DNA of 64,000 nucleotides, taken from contig JBAOKB010000177.1 in the NCBI GenBank assembly GCA_037044905.1, forward strand, positions 248,001-312,000, written 5' to 3'. Under the pieces are notes generated by a model. That model saw only the letters and a list, made by a program, of their open reading frames with translations. It did not search any database and was not told where the DNA came from. This stretch comes from Hortaea werneckii (taxonomy: Eukaryota > Ascomycota > Dothideomycetes > Mycosphaerellales > Teratosphaeriaceae). The translations under genes were made by a program, and so were the position numbers. How positions within the stretch are numbered: position 1 is the stretch's first letter; the number at the start of each line of letters is the position of its first letter. Shown one piece after another: positions 1 through 11,537 of this stretch.

Positions 1-1501
1 GCATCAACGACAACACTTCTTCTGACTGCTGAACAATCAGATGCTTGAGACTGGTTGTTCTGAAGCAAGACAGGTGGTACGCCTTTTGCTAGCTGCCGTG
101 TACTGGTGTTGGTGCCGGGTATGGGAATCAAAGAGTCCGTAACAAAAGAGAGTGGTTCAGTCACCGGATGCTGTTCATCACCTATGCCTCCGACTGGGCC
201 TGAGCCACCAGACGAGCCATAGTCTTGTATCGATGGCCATTGAGCAAGAGCCGATCTTGAAAATACTGGAAGAAGCAAAGCAGAAAGAGTGACTGCCATT
301 TTCGTCGATCAACAACAGCGTATGGTGACTTACAACAAAGGTGTGCGACAGACCGAAGATATATGCAGTCGTCTTCAGCCACATGAACGACCAACCAGCC
401 GTTAAGCCGGTCACCAGGAGGCCCGATCATTCGGCCTCAAGATGCAAGACAAAGGAGCACTCGTCTCTCACCCGAGTGGCAGAGTCTGGTGACGGGCTGG
501 CGGCATCCCGCACACCTGCATACTAGCTTCTAGCGCGATGCGGGTGAAGTCTTGTAGTTTGACTTCGATGGTCGTGTAGAGATATGCAAGGTACCTCCGT
601 ACACGCGTGTGATTCGGCGGTGCTCACTAAACGCGATACCGCGCATTTGTATAGGGGGATAGGACGGGACGGAGCGTAGATTTCCCTGCATGAAGCACAG
701 CGAAAGAGACGCCGGTCCGGCAATTCATTCGCACGACCTCAGAGGCCGAAAGTCTTGTCGGGCCCTCGGCTTCAAGTAGTGGAAGCTTGGGAAGTGTCCT
801 ACTGTATTACATTGCAAGTTAAGGTATATCGTCCAACCTCCTCGCTTTACTCTGCACTTTTTAGCTTGGCCAACCGATGCATAGAGACGTCCAACTTATG
901 GCTCAACCTACTGCGTACCCGAATGTTCCGTTTCCAGGGGGCGGCCAGCCCCTTGTCTAGACGAACACACGAAGAAGTTGACCTGCCAATTGAAGGTTAT
1001 GCGACTGTCCTCGGCGAGTGCTGAGCACCGCCAGGGGAACACCGCAGGTGTGTCGTGCATCATCGCCGCACGACCGGGGCACTGATCGGCATCTGCATCT
1101 GGCCAACGCTCTAGTGCTTGTGCAGACCTTGAGCAACCTAATACGCTATCCGCTCACTTGCTTCATGATACGGAAGTGGCATCGCCGCTGCAATTTCACA
1201 GATTGGCCTGCGACCACAGCTCACATCATTGAATAACGACGATTGAAAAAGACGCAAGATGCTGACAGGCTGCTCAAAACACTGTGATTGGCCGATCCGC
1301 CTGATTACCAAGCATCAAGCTTGAATCCATCGAGTGCAGCGTGTGGCATCGCCGGCGGGATAGATATATAGTTGCTCCGTCTCATGAACTTCCTCTTCGC
1401 TTGTAACATTAAAAGATTGTGGGCGCACCTGAAAGATCCGAACAATTTCTTCACCGAATCCTATTCGTTCCGGACACTGAAACCTGAGTTCGTAAAATAC
1501 T
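1..1501. other. Intergenic, no supported gene
   Basis: I find no open frame with recognisable domains, splice structure or codon bias in this stretch. Short frames on both strands (at most about 90 codons) do not resemble known proteins. The last few hundred bases are presumably the promoter and 5' leader of the glutathione transferase gene that starts at 1502. A gene running off the left edge cannot be excluded. Confidence 0.6.
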
Positions 1502-2340
1502 ATGGCTACAAACGGAGCAATGGATGGCAAAGCCGCCACCAACGGCCACACCACCCACAACCTCCATCCTCACATCACGCTCTACACGAACCATCGCTGT
1601 CCCTTCGCTCATCGGGCGCACATCGTATTGAACGAGCTCAACCTACCTTTCGAGGAAATCATCATCGACCTCGACACACCCCGCCCGCAATGGTATCTAG
1701 ACATCAACCCTCGCGGTCTCGTCCCCGCCATCAAGTACTCGGTGCCTGGCGTCGTAGACGAGGAGATCCTGTACGAAAGTGGCATCGTGGCGCGATTCCT
1801 GTGTGACAGCTTCCCTAGCCACTTGCTACCAGCGAGCAAGGAGACGCCATGGAGTGCTCTGAGGAGGGCGAAGATCGATTTTTTCGTCGATACGTATGTA
1901 TCTTCCAAACGAGGTATTTGGTTGTTGAGCTTTCAGACTAATTTCGGTATGCCAGGTTCTCGACCAAGATATCAAGCTACCAGTTCGCGGCCATGCGCGC
2001 CTCGGGTGAAGAGCGAGACGCCAAGTGCAAGGAATGGGCGACAGCGATCGAGAAGGAGATCGAGCCGCTGCTCTCAGATGCCGCGCCTTTCTTTGGTGGG
2101 AGTCAAGAGTTGACTTTCGCGGAAGTCATGACGGCTCCATTTGTGATCAGATGGCGGAGTCTGGCTAAGGATGGCGAGCTGCTGCCGACTAGTTTCTTGG
2201 AGGCTCTTGATAAGCTGCCGAATTTCTCGCGCTGGAGCAAGGCTATGGCGCAGAAGGACAGTGTCTTGAGGATTTATGATGAGCCGGCTGTGGTGCAGGG
2301 GACTAAAGCTAAGGTGCAGCAGATGATGGCGAAGAAGTAG
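1502..2340 (+). CDS. Omega-like glutathione S-transferase
   Basis: Exons 1502-1893 and 1956-2340 give 258 aa; the 62 bp intron has a GTATGT donor and a CCAG acceptor. The N-terminal thioredoxin-fold domain (about residues 24-105) contains the segment CPFAHR with Cys33, the catalytic-cysteine type of omega GSTs rather than Ser/Tyr classes. It is followed by the glutathione-binding stretch NPRGLVPAI and the ES pair in LYESGIVARFL. The C-terminal all-helical domain follows the join at VDT-FSTKIS. No signal peptide is visible, so it is probably cytosolic. By family, such proteins do glutathione-dependent thiol transfer or reductive deglutathionylation; the substrate cannot be told. The start is the first in-frame ATG. 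Confidence 0.9.
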
Positions 2341-2686
2341 TTATTAGCTGGGTGAGTGTATTGGTTGGTCCGCAACCCTTACGACGATTGCTGGTGCACG
2401 AGAGGGTCGCATGAAGACTTGATCTTGCATGTTATAATGAGATGTCACGCCTTCCGACCGCGACTTCAAACAATCTGGCGAGGTGTTGAAGACAAGAGCA
2501 CGCTCAGCAGAATGATCTTGAACTTTCGTGATCTACTCATACACAAAGCCCTCAACCACCCGAGCCTGACGGGCAGTCGATGAAAACGCCATACTAGCTA
2601 TCGAGGAAAGCCCAACCTCCCAGATAATTGAAAGCTACGAAATACGAAAAGCATCAACCACCACGAACTACATCCAAGAGACCCAT
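2341..2686. other. Convergent 3' intergenic region
   Basis: Short spacer between the 3' end of the GST gene (+ strand) and the 3' end of TOP2 (- strand). It should hold both 3' UTRs. I see no further gene or repeat. Confidence 0.6.
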
Positions 2687-5600
2687 CTAATCATCATCGT
2701 CCTCGTCAAAGTCCGCCTCGCTCTCCTCTTCCTCCTCATCCTGATCAAAGCTATCATCGAAAGTGTACTTGCTCTTCGGCTTTGACGCGGCCGCACGTCT
2801 CGAAGGACGAGCAGCTGGCTTGGGAGGACTCTCTTCCTCCTCATCGTCGCTGAGCAATTTGTTGACCAGCTCGTCATCGTCCTCATTATCCGATTCTACG
2901 GCTTTCTTTTTTTGGGCCGGTTTCGAAGCACCAGCTTTGGCTTGCTTCGCGGCGTATGCCTTCGCCGCAGGCGATAAGGGCTTCGGAGCCGGTGTTGGGG
3001 CGGCTGCGGCCTTCTTCTGCTTCAGGGTCGGCTCCTTAGCCTTCGGGGCGGCCTTTGGCTTCGGTGCAGCTTTTGAAGGGGCAGGCTTCGCAGGTGGCGC
3101 CTGGTCAATCTCCATGAAGTCGTCATCTTCGTCGGACATTGGGTTGTGCTTGGATGCCTTCTGAGGGGAGCCTTGGGCTAGCGCAGCCCAGTCGGTCTCG
3201 TCATCGGAGATGTCTGAGTCCACAGTGATGGCTTGCTTCTTTGCTGCCGGTCTACCCTTAGGTCCCTGGGTGCTTGAAGGACGAGAGGCAGAGGGTGGGT
3301 GGAAGAGACGGGTAGCGCCATCTTGAGTGCTGTTGTTGCCAATGCCCTTTACCATGGCGCTGACGTCTTCGAGAGGGGCTTCGCCAGCATCAGACTCATC
3401 TTCATCGGAGTCGACGGTGTACTTCTTCGCTTTCTGTGCCGCTGCACGTCCTGCTCTGCCTGCGGGTGCAGCAGGTCTAGAGGGCTTAGGAGCAGGCTCG
3501 TCATCAGCGAGAAGTTCGTCGTCATCGTCTGACATGCTCGACTTCTTCGGCGCAGGCGCAGGCTTCCTACTCGCACCAGCCTTAGCCGGCTTGGTCGCTG
3601 CCTCCTCCGCAACCGCTGCAAACACGTCTTCATCATCCATGTCCTCGTCACTATCTTGCTTCTTTGCGACCTTCTTCACAGCTGGAGCAGGCTTCTCCTT
3701 CTCCTTGACAGTCATCTTCTTGAGCCCTGCAGCAGCAGTCGACTTTGGAGCGGCTTTGGCCTCAACCGTACCATCCAGTGTCATCTGCTGATCGGCAGGC
3801 TTGACGACTGGTTTCTGCTCGACACCATTCACAACCGGGTATAAACCAGCAGGCTTGCTCTCTCCCTTGAGATTGGCAAGGAGAGCGCTACCCTTTGGCT
3901 TAGCCGCCGCCTTGGGCTTCTTTGAGACTTCAAAGTCAGAGTCAGAGAAAGCGTCGCTGTCATCGTTCTTCCTCTTCTTGCCACCGCCCTTAGCCCCATA
4001 TCCAAGCTTCGCCGAAGCCCTACGGCCCTTGGAGCGCGTCTTCTTCTCACGCTTGGCCTCCTCCTCGAGCTGGCGGTTCCACTCCTCTACGAGGAGATCT
4101 AGATCCGCCTTCCAGAGGTCGGTCGCGGACTTGGACGTCAAAGCGCTGATCTCATCCTCCTTGTCACCAATTTGCCTCCTGAGCTTTTCGACGCGCTCTT
4201 GAGTCAAGCTCCAAATGGCCATGCCGAGAAGATAATCGAAGTCGCTCGCACCAGCCGCAGTCTCAGCATCGTCGGACTCGTCTTCATCATCCTGTTCGAC
4301 GACCTTTTCAAATTCGCCCTCCTTCTGAGCATCGATGACCTTGGAGAAAGCACGGAACCCAAGCTTCCTCAGCTCGCCCACAAGGACGGCCTTCTTCTTC
4401 TTGGACACCGATAGCTTGCCGTCGATGATCATTTGCACAAAGCGGGCCTGGTTTGTCATCTTTGCCAAGTCCTTCTCCATCTCACCGAGCATGTGTTGCT
4501 TGCGCTTCTGGTACATCTTAAGACGGACCTGGTAGAATTCCTCCATGATGTCCAACGGTGTTGCGTACTTGTGGATGCGGCCCTGAGCGTCGAAAGCAAC
4601 CAAGTTTGAGGTCGCCATGGGCTTGTTCAGCTTGAAGAGCTCGACCAGCGCAGCTTCGGAATCGGACATCTTCTTCTCTTCCATCTTGACGATGAAATGC
4701 ACCTTCTCGGGCGTGTTGTACTCAGTGTAGTCCTTGATGAAGGACGGCAACTTCTCAGCCTTAATGATGTCTTCCAGCTTGTCCTTGAAATCCTGAGTCC
4801 ACATGCGGACAGGCAGCTCAGTGATCTCGACCTGGTTGTCGCCAGTGATAGACAAAGTACCAGTGAATTTGAACTGATCCTCTCGAGTCCGCTCGACCTC
4901 TCCCGTCCAACCACGGAACCACGGGGTCATTGGTTCCATGGCATCCTTGCCTCTGCCCTCAGGGTCATCCATACGGCGCTTAAGGTTGTCAATAACATCC
5001 TCTGGCTTGTAGTTCGGAATGCTAGTAGACCAGCCCGTTCCAATACCATCTGCGCCGTTGATAAGAATCATCGGGACAATAGGCATGTACATTTCAGGTT
5101 CGATAGTCTTTCCATCATCCGTATTGTAGGTCAGCAGCGGCTCATCATACTGGTGAAAGACCCTCCTCGCAAAGGGAGAGAGCCTCGTGTAGATGTAACG
5201 AGCGCTGGCAGCATCCTGTCCACCTTGCAGACGCGAACCAAAGTTACCCGATGGCTCAAGACAGTTGATGTTGTTACTGCCCACGAAGTTTTGCGCCAGA
5301 CCGACAATGGTGTCTTGGAGCGACTTATCGCCGTACGCATATGCGGTGAGACCTGATACTGAACCAGCCAGCTCTACGACCTTGACATCCTTCTTCAAGT
5401 TGCGTCGGAAGCAGGTGTAGAGTACCTTGCGCTGACCAGGCTTGAACCCATCGATCACGCTGGGGATAGAACGCTGGTTGTCTGCCATGGAGAACAGAAT
5501 GAGCTCCTTGTTGATGAAGTCGTTGTACGTGATCTCATCGGTGCCAGACATGTCGAGGTAGGTTCCCGGAACGAACTCTCCAAGCCATTGCTTACGAGCA

Positions 5601-7990
5601 TCCGCCTTCTTCTTTGAGAATGCCAACTCCAAAAGCTCAGGCTCGCCATCCTGGATTCTGTGGAACTTCTTCAAGTGCTTGTCGAGATCGGCGAAATAGA
5701 TCTGAGCGTCGCGGGTGTCCGAAGTACCCAATCCCTTGTAGTACTTGTGATCCCAGCCCTTTTGATGTCCAGGCTCCTCCTTCCAGGCCTCGTATTCAGG
5801 CATTGTGAAGAAGTCACGCTTGGCCTTTGGATTCCTTGGATCGCCTTTCCAGACCTTGACGATGGGTGTGATGAACTCCAGAAGAAAACCAGGCATCTTC
5901 AGTAAAGAAGGAAACTGCACCTGTAGGAAGTTGATGAGAAGACCCTTGATGTGTGAGCCGTCGTGATCTTGATCCGTCATGATCATCAGATGTCCGTAGC
6001 GGAGTGACTTCGCATCAGTGTAATCCTTCTTGTGCTGCAGACCCATGAACTTCTTGATGTTCTGAATTTCCTGATTCTTCGAAATTTGGTCGACGGAAGC
6101 ATCGCGCACATTGAGCATTTTACCACGAAGTGGGAAGACACCGAAAAGGTCCGGGTCCACGACAGCACGTCCAGCAAGCGCAAGCAAGGAGGCTGAATCA
6201 CCTTCAGTGAGGATCAGAGTGCACTTGTATCCGTCTTTAGTTCCCGCCTTATTTGCGTCAGTAAGCTTGGAGTTGTTCATCCGCTGCCGACGATTGCCGT
6301 CGGACTTTGCCAACACTTTGTCGGCCTTCTGCTGAGCGAAATGCAAAATGTTGTTGACAGCCTCAGTCTTCGCAATGTCCTTCAGGAACTTCTCACTCAC
6401 TGTCGGCTTGCTGCCAAACTGACTGGCCTTCGTCGTAAGTTGCTCTTTGGTTTGAGATGTGAAGGCTGGATTCACAATCAAGCAGTTGACGAAAAGGAAG
6501 ATATGGTTTCGAATCTGAGCCTTCTTCAGCTTGACACCACCTTTGTTCTTCTTGTTCACAATCTCCTCAAGCTTGTCGCAGATCTGGTCCGCAATGAAGT
6601 TTACGTGAGTACCTCCAGACGTGGTAGCGATGGAGTTGACGAAGGACACTTGTTGGAATGAACCGTCCGAGACTGCGAATCCGATCTCCCAGCGCTCGTG
6701 CGGGTTATCCGTCAAGATGACCTGTTCTGGTGCCTTGCCATCGTTCTCGAGATTCTCAGTCTTGATGGCCTTGGTGTACATCTCCATGTATTGCTTGAAC
6801 TTGTTGATCTTGATCCTCTGGTTGTTCAAATAGACCTTGACACCTTGACACGTTCCCGCCATGTCGTAGACACGCCTTTTGACAAGCGCCTCAAAGTCGT
6901 CGTCCATCTTTTCCATACCGAACTTCTTGAAATCAGGCATGAAGGTGATAAGTGTGTAATCTTCTGACCCCTTCATTGGCTCGATCTTAGCAGGCTGCAT
7001 GACTCCCATGTTGTTCTTCCAGGTCTGCTTGTACTTTTTCTTGCTTTTCGAGTCGACTGTTTCAAGCTGGAATTGGGTGGAGTAGATGTTGGTTAGCTTC
7101 GCACCGTATCCGTTGCGACCACCCGTGACCTTGGCCTCGTCGTCATCGTAGTTTGAGGAGGTGAGCAAGTGCCCAAAGATCATCTCGGGAATGTAGATGC
7201 CCTCCTTGTCATGCATCTCAATCGGTATACCGCGGCCGTTGTTTTTGACTGCTATGACGCCCTTCTCACGATCGACCCATACCCGCATTTCATTCATGTT
7301 CTTGTCCCTCTGCTTGTTGTCTGCTGCGTTGACCAGAATCTCATCGAAGATCTTGTAAAGACCTGGTACGAAGCTGACTTTGCGATTCTCCATGCACTCC
7401 GTCTCAGAATTGTAGACCCAGAGTTGCTCGGTAGTGCGCTCCACGGAGCCGATATATGTGTCTGGACGCTTCAGAATGTGCTCGAGCTGTGTGAGCTTCT
7501 GGTACTGTTCTGAAGATCCAGCGCCCTTCTTCTTCGCTCCGGGTTTGGAAATGGGCTTCTCCTCGATCTCGATGTCGTCCGCTGCACCATCAAAATTGAA
7601 ACTTTCGTTCTGAACCTCAGTTAAAGGTTTGTTCGCAGCCTTCTTCGGCGCCGGCGCCTTCTTCTGCTTCTTCGCAGAAGGTGGGGTGTTGGAGAGCAGC
7701 GAGTCGTCATTCTGCGCGGCGTCTTCGTCTTCATTCTCGTCGTCGGAGTCTGGTTTGGTGCGCTTCTTAGGTTGTGCTGCCGCTTTCGACATCTTCAGTG
7801 TAGTCTGCTTTGGGGCGGCCTTTGGCTTCGGAGCCGCCTTTTTCGCGGGCGCTTTTGCGGGCGCTTTAGCTTTCTGTGAAGTGTTAGATATCTTTCCAAT
7901 ACAAATATCGACTGATGACCATACCGCCTTCGGCACCGGCTCAAAGTCGCTGCTGGCGTCCATCTCGAATGCAGACCCGTCGGAAGACAT
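2687..7990 (-). CDS. TOP2: DNA topoisomerase II
   Basis: Type IIA topoisomerase, the ATP-dependent nuclear enzyme that passes one duplex through another. In order: a Lys/Ala/Pro-rich N-terminal extension; GHKL ATPase with NAADNKQRD, NNGRGIPI and GRNGYGAK; the transducer loop QTKEQLT; TOPRIM with EGDSAS and DQDHDGSHIKG; and the winged-helix region with ARYIYTRLSP, whose first Tyr (about residue 915 in the spliced protein) is the expected DNA-linking residue. The last 450 residues are charged and disordered, with Lys-rich and Asp/Glu/Ser-rich blocks typical of the regulatory tail. A 51 bp intron at 7874-7924 (donor GTATGG, CTAAC branch site, acceptor CACAG) is a multiple of three with no stop, so the frame reads through. 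Spliced length is 1750 aa, unspliced 1767. Start is the first ATG at 7990. Confidence 0.97.
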   Translation of the reverse strand: MSSDGSAFEMDASSDFEPVPKAVWSSVDICIGKISNTSQKAKAPAKAPAKKAAPKPKAAPKQTTLKMSKAAAQPKKRTKPDSDDENEDEDAAQNDDSLLSNTPPSAKKQKKAPAPKKAANKPLTEVQNESFNFDGAADDIEIEEKPISKPGAKKKGAGSSEQYQKLTQLEHILKRPDTYIGSVERTTEQLWVYNSETECMENRKVSFVPGLYKIFDEILVNAADNKQRDKNMNEMRVWVDREKGVIAVKNNGRGIPIEMHDKEGIYIPEMIFGHLLTSSNYDDDEAKVTGGRNGYGAKLTNIYSTQFQLETVDSKSKKKYKQTWKNNMGVMQPAKIEPMKGSEDYTLITFMPDFKKFGMEKMDDDFEALVKRRVYDMAGTCQGVKVYLNNQRIKINKFKQYMEMYTKAIKTENLENDGKAPEQVILTDNPHERWEIGFAVSDGSFQQVSFVNSIATTSGGTHVNFIADQICDKLEEIVNKKNKGGVKLKKAQIRNHIFLFVNCLIVNPAFTSQTKEQLTTKASQFGSKPTVSEKFLKDIAKTEAVNNILHFAQQKADKVLAKSDGNRRQRMNNSKLTDANKAGTKDGYKCTLILTEGDSASLLALAGRAVVDPDLFGVFPLRGKMLNVRDASVDQISKNQEIQNIKKFMGLQHKKDYTDAKSLRYGHLMIMTDQDHDGSHIKGLLINFLQVQFPSLLKMPGFLLEFITPIVKVWKGDPRNPKAKRDFFTMPEYEAWKEEPGHQKGWDHKYYKGLGTSDTRDAQIYFADLDKHLKKFHRIQDGEPELLELAFSKKKADARKQWLGEFVPGTYLDMSGTDEITYNDFINKELILFSMADNQRSIPSVIDGFKPGQRKVLYTCFRRNLKKDVKVVELAGSVSGLTAYAYGDKSLQDTIVGLAQNFVGSNNINCLEPSGNFGSRLQGGQDAASARYIYTRLSPFARRVFHQYDEPLLTYNTDDGKTIEPEMYMPIVPMILINGADGIGTGWSTSIPNYKPEDVIDNLKRRMDDPEGRGKDAMEPMTPWFRGWTGEVERTREDQFKFTGTLSITGDNQVEITELPVRMWTQDFKDKLEDIIKAEKLPSFIKDYTEYNTPEKVHFIVKMEEKKMSDSEAALVELFKLNKPMATSNLVAFDAQGRIHKYATPLDIMEEFYQVRLKMYQKRKQHMLGEMEKDLAKMTNQARFVQMIIDGKLSVSKKKKAVLVGELRKLGFRAFSKVIDAQKEGEFEKVVEQDDEDESDDAETAAGASDFDYLLGMAIWSLTQERVEKLRRQIGDKEDEISALTSKSATDLWKADLDLLVEEWNRQLEEEAKREKKTRSKGRRASAKLGYGAKGGGKKRKNDDSDAFSDSDFEVSKKPKAAAKPKGSALLANLKGESKPAGLYPVVNGVEQKPVVKPADQQMTLDGTVEAKAAPKSTAAAGLKKMTVKEKEKPAPAVKKVAKKQDSDEDMDDEDVFAAVAEEAATKPAKAGASRKPAPAPKKSSMSDDDDELLADDEPAPKPSRPAAPAGRAGRAAAQKAKKYTVDSDEDESDAGEAPLEDVSAMVKGIGNNSTQDGATRLFHPPSASRPSSTQGPKGRPAAKKQAITVDSDISDDETDWAALAQGSPQKASKHNPMSDEDDDFMEIDQAPPAKPAPSKAAPKPKAAPKAKEPTLKQKKAAAAPTPAPKPLSPAAKAYAAKQAKAGASKPAQKKKAVESDNEDDDELVNKLLSDDEEEESPPKPAARPSRRAAASKPKSKYTFDDSFDQDEEEEESEADFDEDDDD

Positions 7991-8681
7991 CTTGCGCGAG
8001 TGAACCTTTGCGCTTCTACGGGCCTTGCTTCAGTTACTTCAGTAAAGAGTGACCGGATATTGTCATCGGTGTGCGATTCGTTAGTATTTCAAGATTTAGA
8101 ACGAGCGTACCACCCGTGGAGCTGGTGGTTGTTGACGTTCAAAGCAGTGTTGCTCCTCGAGTGGTTTGTTTACTGCGAAGCGCGGCCGCACTTCCGCGGT
8201 GGACGCGACAAAAGAGGGTTCTAGGGCTCGGAAGAGTGAGCCGGAATGCCTTTCACGTGAGAAACGCATTCACACAACCCAAAAAAAAATTCGCAGACTG
8301 CCGCATTACATGTAACCAGCTCGAAGGTGAAATATTGTTACTGCTACAAGCGATCGCCATGTGCTTGGCACGATCCGATTGGTATTGATGTGGTGCAAGG
8401 AGCAGCATATGAAGGCATCAAAGCTCCTGACTTCTCAAGGCTATACCTTTTGAAGCTCAATCGGTTGACATGATGCATGATTGACGATCACTTTGTCTTC
8501 ATGCAAGACCTCCAATGTAATATAAATCAATATTTGACATACTCCATTCGATTCCCAGTTTGCCCCCAACGCCGCGCTAAAACCGCATAGCATCCATAGC
8601 CATCCTGTGCATTGGACAGCTCGAACAAGCTCGATCACTTTTCCTTGTTAGCACGCTTTGATCCGCCCCTTCCACAGCACT
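7991..8681. promoter_or_regulatory. TOP2 upstream region and SNU23 3' end
   Basis: Spacer between two minus-strand genes. It contains a perfect TCACGTGA palindrome at 8253-8260, about 265 bp upstream of the TOP2 ATG. This is a Cbf1/bHLH-type E-box by sequence; function is inferred only. An A9 run lies near 8281. No gene seen. Confidence 0.4.
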
Positions 8682-9323
8682 TTAACAAATTACACCGTCA
8701 TTCTCGACTTTGATGTCTTGCACTCCCGCCCCATCTTTCGTCTTCCTTCGCTTCTCATTCCTCTTCCGCCTCTTCTCCTCTCTTTCCCTTTCATCCTTAT
8801 CTCTCGCATTCTCAATCCTGGATCCAAGATCCACAACCTCATTCTTCTTCTCTTCATCCCGCTTCCTCTTCAACCACTCGAACCGCTCCTTAACGTCCTC
8901 AAGCGTCGCCCTCTTCACCTCGCCCGACTCCCCAGTGGCAACCAAATGCTGCTTCGAATTAAGATGGTCCAGGTATTGCAGATTGTCTTTGAACGTGAGA
9001 TCACAAGCTTCACAGTAGAAACCTGCACTTTTCCCTCTCTTGCCTGTGCCCGTGCCTGCCGAGATTGTCTGCTTGCCAACCATGTTCGTGACATCGAGCC
9101 TCCCCTTCCTCGCCTCAGTCTCCTTTGCATCTTCGGGTGTTGAAGCGCGACGCGTATACTTCTTCCCTGCTAAAGCGGCTTCATGGCGTGCTTTGCCTTC
9201 CTCTTTGATTTTCGCATCGCGGTCGGCCGCTTTGGCAGCATATTCGTCGCGATCCCAGGTGCGACGGAAGGCAGTATCACCTCCAGTGTTGGTGCCGTAC
9301 GCACCAGCTTTGCGGTCGGCCAT
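8682..9323 (-). CDS. SNU23: U4/U6.U5 tri-snRNP zinc-finger protein Snu23
   Basis: Single-exon gene of 213 aa. The N-terminal third begins MADRKAGAYGTN and has the TAFRRTWDRDEYAAKA segment seen in the Snu23/ZMAT2 family. A U1-type C2H2 zinc finger follows at about residues 102-125, reading FYCEACDLTFKDNLQYLDH and then LNSKQH. The C-terminal part is a highly charged Glu/Lys/Arg helix with the ERFEWLKRKR segment. The family is a component of the spliceosomal tri-snRNP B complex and sits near the 5' splice site during activation. The ATG at 9323 is chosen because family similarity starts there; a frame extending 20 residues upstream has no such support. Confidence 0.9.
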   Translation of the reverse strand: MADRKAGAYGTNTGGDTAFRRTWDRDEYAAKAADRDAKIKEEGKARHEAALAGKKYTRRASTPEDAKETEARKGRLDVTNMVGKQTISAGTGTGKRGKSAGFYCEACDLTFKDNLQYLDHLNSKQHLVATGESGEVKRATLEDVKERFEWLKRKRDEEKKNEVVDLGSRIENARDKDEREREEKRRKRNEKRRKTKDGAGVQDIKVENDGVIC

Positions 9324-11537
9324 GTTTTGTAGTTTATAGTGAAGAGTGGATGTTGCGACTAATCGGGAACTGGAGATCGTCACATGCGAGGCTGATCGTC
9401 GCGTGACTCATGTCTCCACACTCTTTGTCAGCAAACGACTCGAGTGAAACCCAAGTGGCCCGCAGGACCACCACTTCATTAGAACTCACTAATCATCTTG
9501 ATCAATCTGCTCGTACGTTTTGAACCCAATTTTGTTTCGATCTGGCCTCTTTAGAATCAAAGAATCTTTTGGAATCGGTGCACCTTCAGAAAGTACTTCA
9601 CGGCATCATGACTTCTCACTCTGAAGCAGACAGCCTGTAGGTAGTGCAGACCACCTTACGCACCTACCATGACCTGGCAATTTGAGGACAGACAGCCAAG
9701 CTACACTGTGTCCCTGCTGCGAGCATGCGCGCAATCTCACGTCACGAGGTCTGCGACGTAAAGATTGACAGCTTGGGCGTACAGGCATGCGGAGATTTGT
9801 GAAACTGAATCTAGGCTTACCTAACACGCCGGATGCCTGACATGGCGGGCCCTGTAGTCGGCAGAAGTCATCCTCTATCTGGACCCATGATTCACTTATC
9901 ATTTGGAGTGGTCAACGTGACACTGTCTCTGGACCTAATCGGAACGCTCAGTAGCCTGCTTGGTCGTTGGTCGGCGGCGGCAGGCGACCGACGAAGTCCA
10001 CTGCTAGTTCGTTGGGCGCCGATGACTTCTTTGTCTGCTTTTGCGGTGATCGAAGGAGACCTATGCGTCCGTGAAAGGCGGTGGCACCTACCCGAAACTA
10101 CGATGCCGCTCTAGCGCACGAACACTCAGATGCATGATGACATGGTTCATGAGAGCATGCATTGGACAGCAAGTCAGTGTCCACCACTCATGCTCATTTT
10201 GATAGCGCTCGGCTATCTTCGAGTCCCCTGAGTGAAACACTGCGGATATTGCGCTGCCTTTAATTTGCGGTTACTATGCGACACCCTCCCGCAGATACTA
10301 CCTCCGCACCTCGGAAAATTTTGATTGGACTCCTGCAGCCATCTCGTTCGTATGGCTCGGTTTGCGGGAACCTGCATGACAGCTGCGGACAGCCGTTTGG
10401 GCCTGCGTGGAGTCTGCAGGTGGATCTCATGGCGTTATCATCCATGCTGACCTCGATTCGGTGACTTATACGCCTCTCCGATGTCTCTCGTCGCTCGAGG
10501 GCGGTCAGTACAGCAATTCGTGGACCTCCTGTTGAGCGTCAATGGTCCAATGTGGCACGACAAAGGCGTTTGCTCAAGGTGATGGTGCGACCTGTAGGTC
10601 TAAAGAGCCTGTGCAATCAGCAAGATTATCCGCAGTCCTGGTAAGGCCAATGCTCTATGTTACCAGGCCATTGGGAGACGTCAACTTCCTCCTGGTCTGG
10701 CACCTTTGTGATGTTACGCCCCTGAACTCAGATCGTATCGAATATGTGATGGCCATTGGCCAAGACTGGATGTTTCTACGGGTAGACATCCGCAGATGGG
10801 GCGCACATTAATGTTGTTACTGACTGCTGCTACGAGCACCCTTTTTGCTGTAACGTATAGCAGCGTTGGTGCTTGCTCTTTCGATGCTCAGACGCATCAC
10901 CCGTTTGCTCTCCTGTGCCCTGAGCTCGTTTGGATGTCAAATTTGGGGAATGAAGATAGGCCATTTCCTCGATGATGCAAGACTAACATCTTGGCCCCAG
11001 AAGGTAAATACACTTGAGATGTCCGCCGCAGAAAGTGGATGTATTGGACAGCCTGAGGGCTGTCAGGCTGTAGGTCTCATCGTTTCGATTGGTGAGCTAC
11101 ATCGGGAAGAAATGCTTTGTTCCACACCGCAAACTTCCTACCAGGTTCCTGGGGTGTCAGAGTACGCAAATGCGTTCACCACGCACCGAACCAGTTCGTC
11201 CGTAGGCGCAAACGACTTATCATTTGGGCGCTAAGTGGTCCGTCACCTCATGACGGCTTTGAGCTGCAAGCAACAGCAAGACATGCACTGAAGGCTTGCA
11301 TGCCGATGCGGGCCGCGGCCTGCTTCTCTTTGGCTACTGTGCCGCTACTGCTGATTGTTGCTGGTTGTCAGATATGCGATCTCAATGACTGGACCGTCAG
11401 GCCTCGTTGTTGCATTATAAGGCAGCGTCGACCGTCCTCGCCCTTGGGTCCCTTTCACCGCTCCTTATCGTCGCCTCACTTGCTTCTCCAACCTTTGGTA
11501 CTTGAGTTTCTCGTTGGAGACATCTCGCTGCCGTACT
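9324..11537. other. Long gene-free region upstream of the APSES factor
   Basis: About 2.2 kb with no supported coding gene on either strand; open frames are short and have no domain signature. It lies between the 5' end of SNU23 (- strand) and the 5' end of the Xbp1-like gene (+ strand), so it serves as a divergent promoter and probably a long 5' leader. Several short ATG frames lie in the last 700 bp. Confidence 0.5.
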
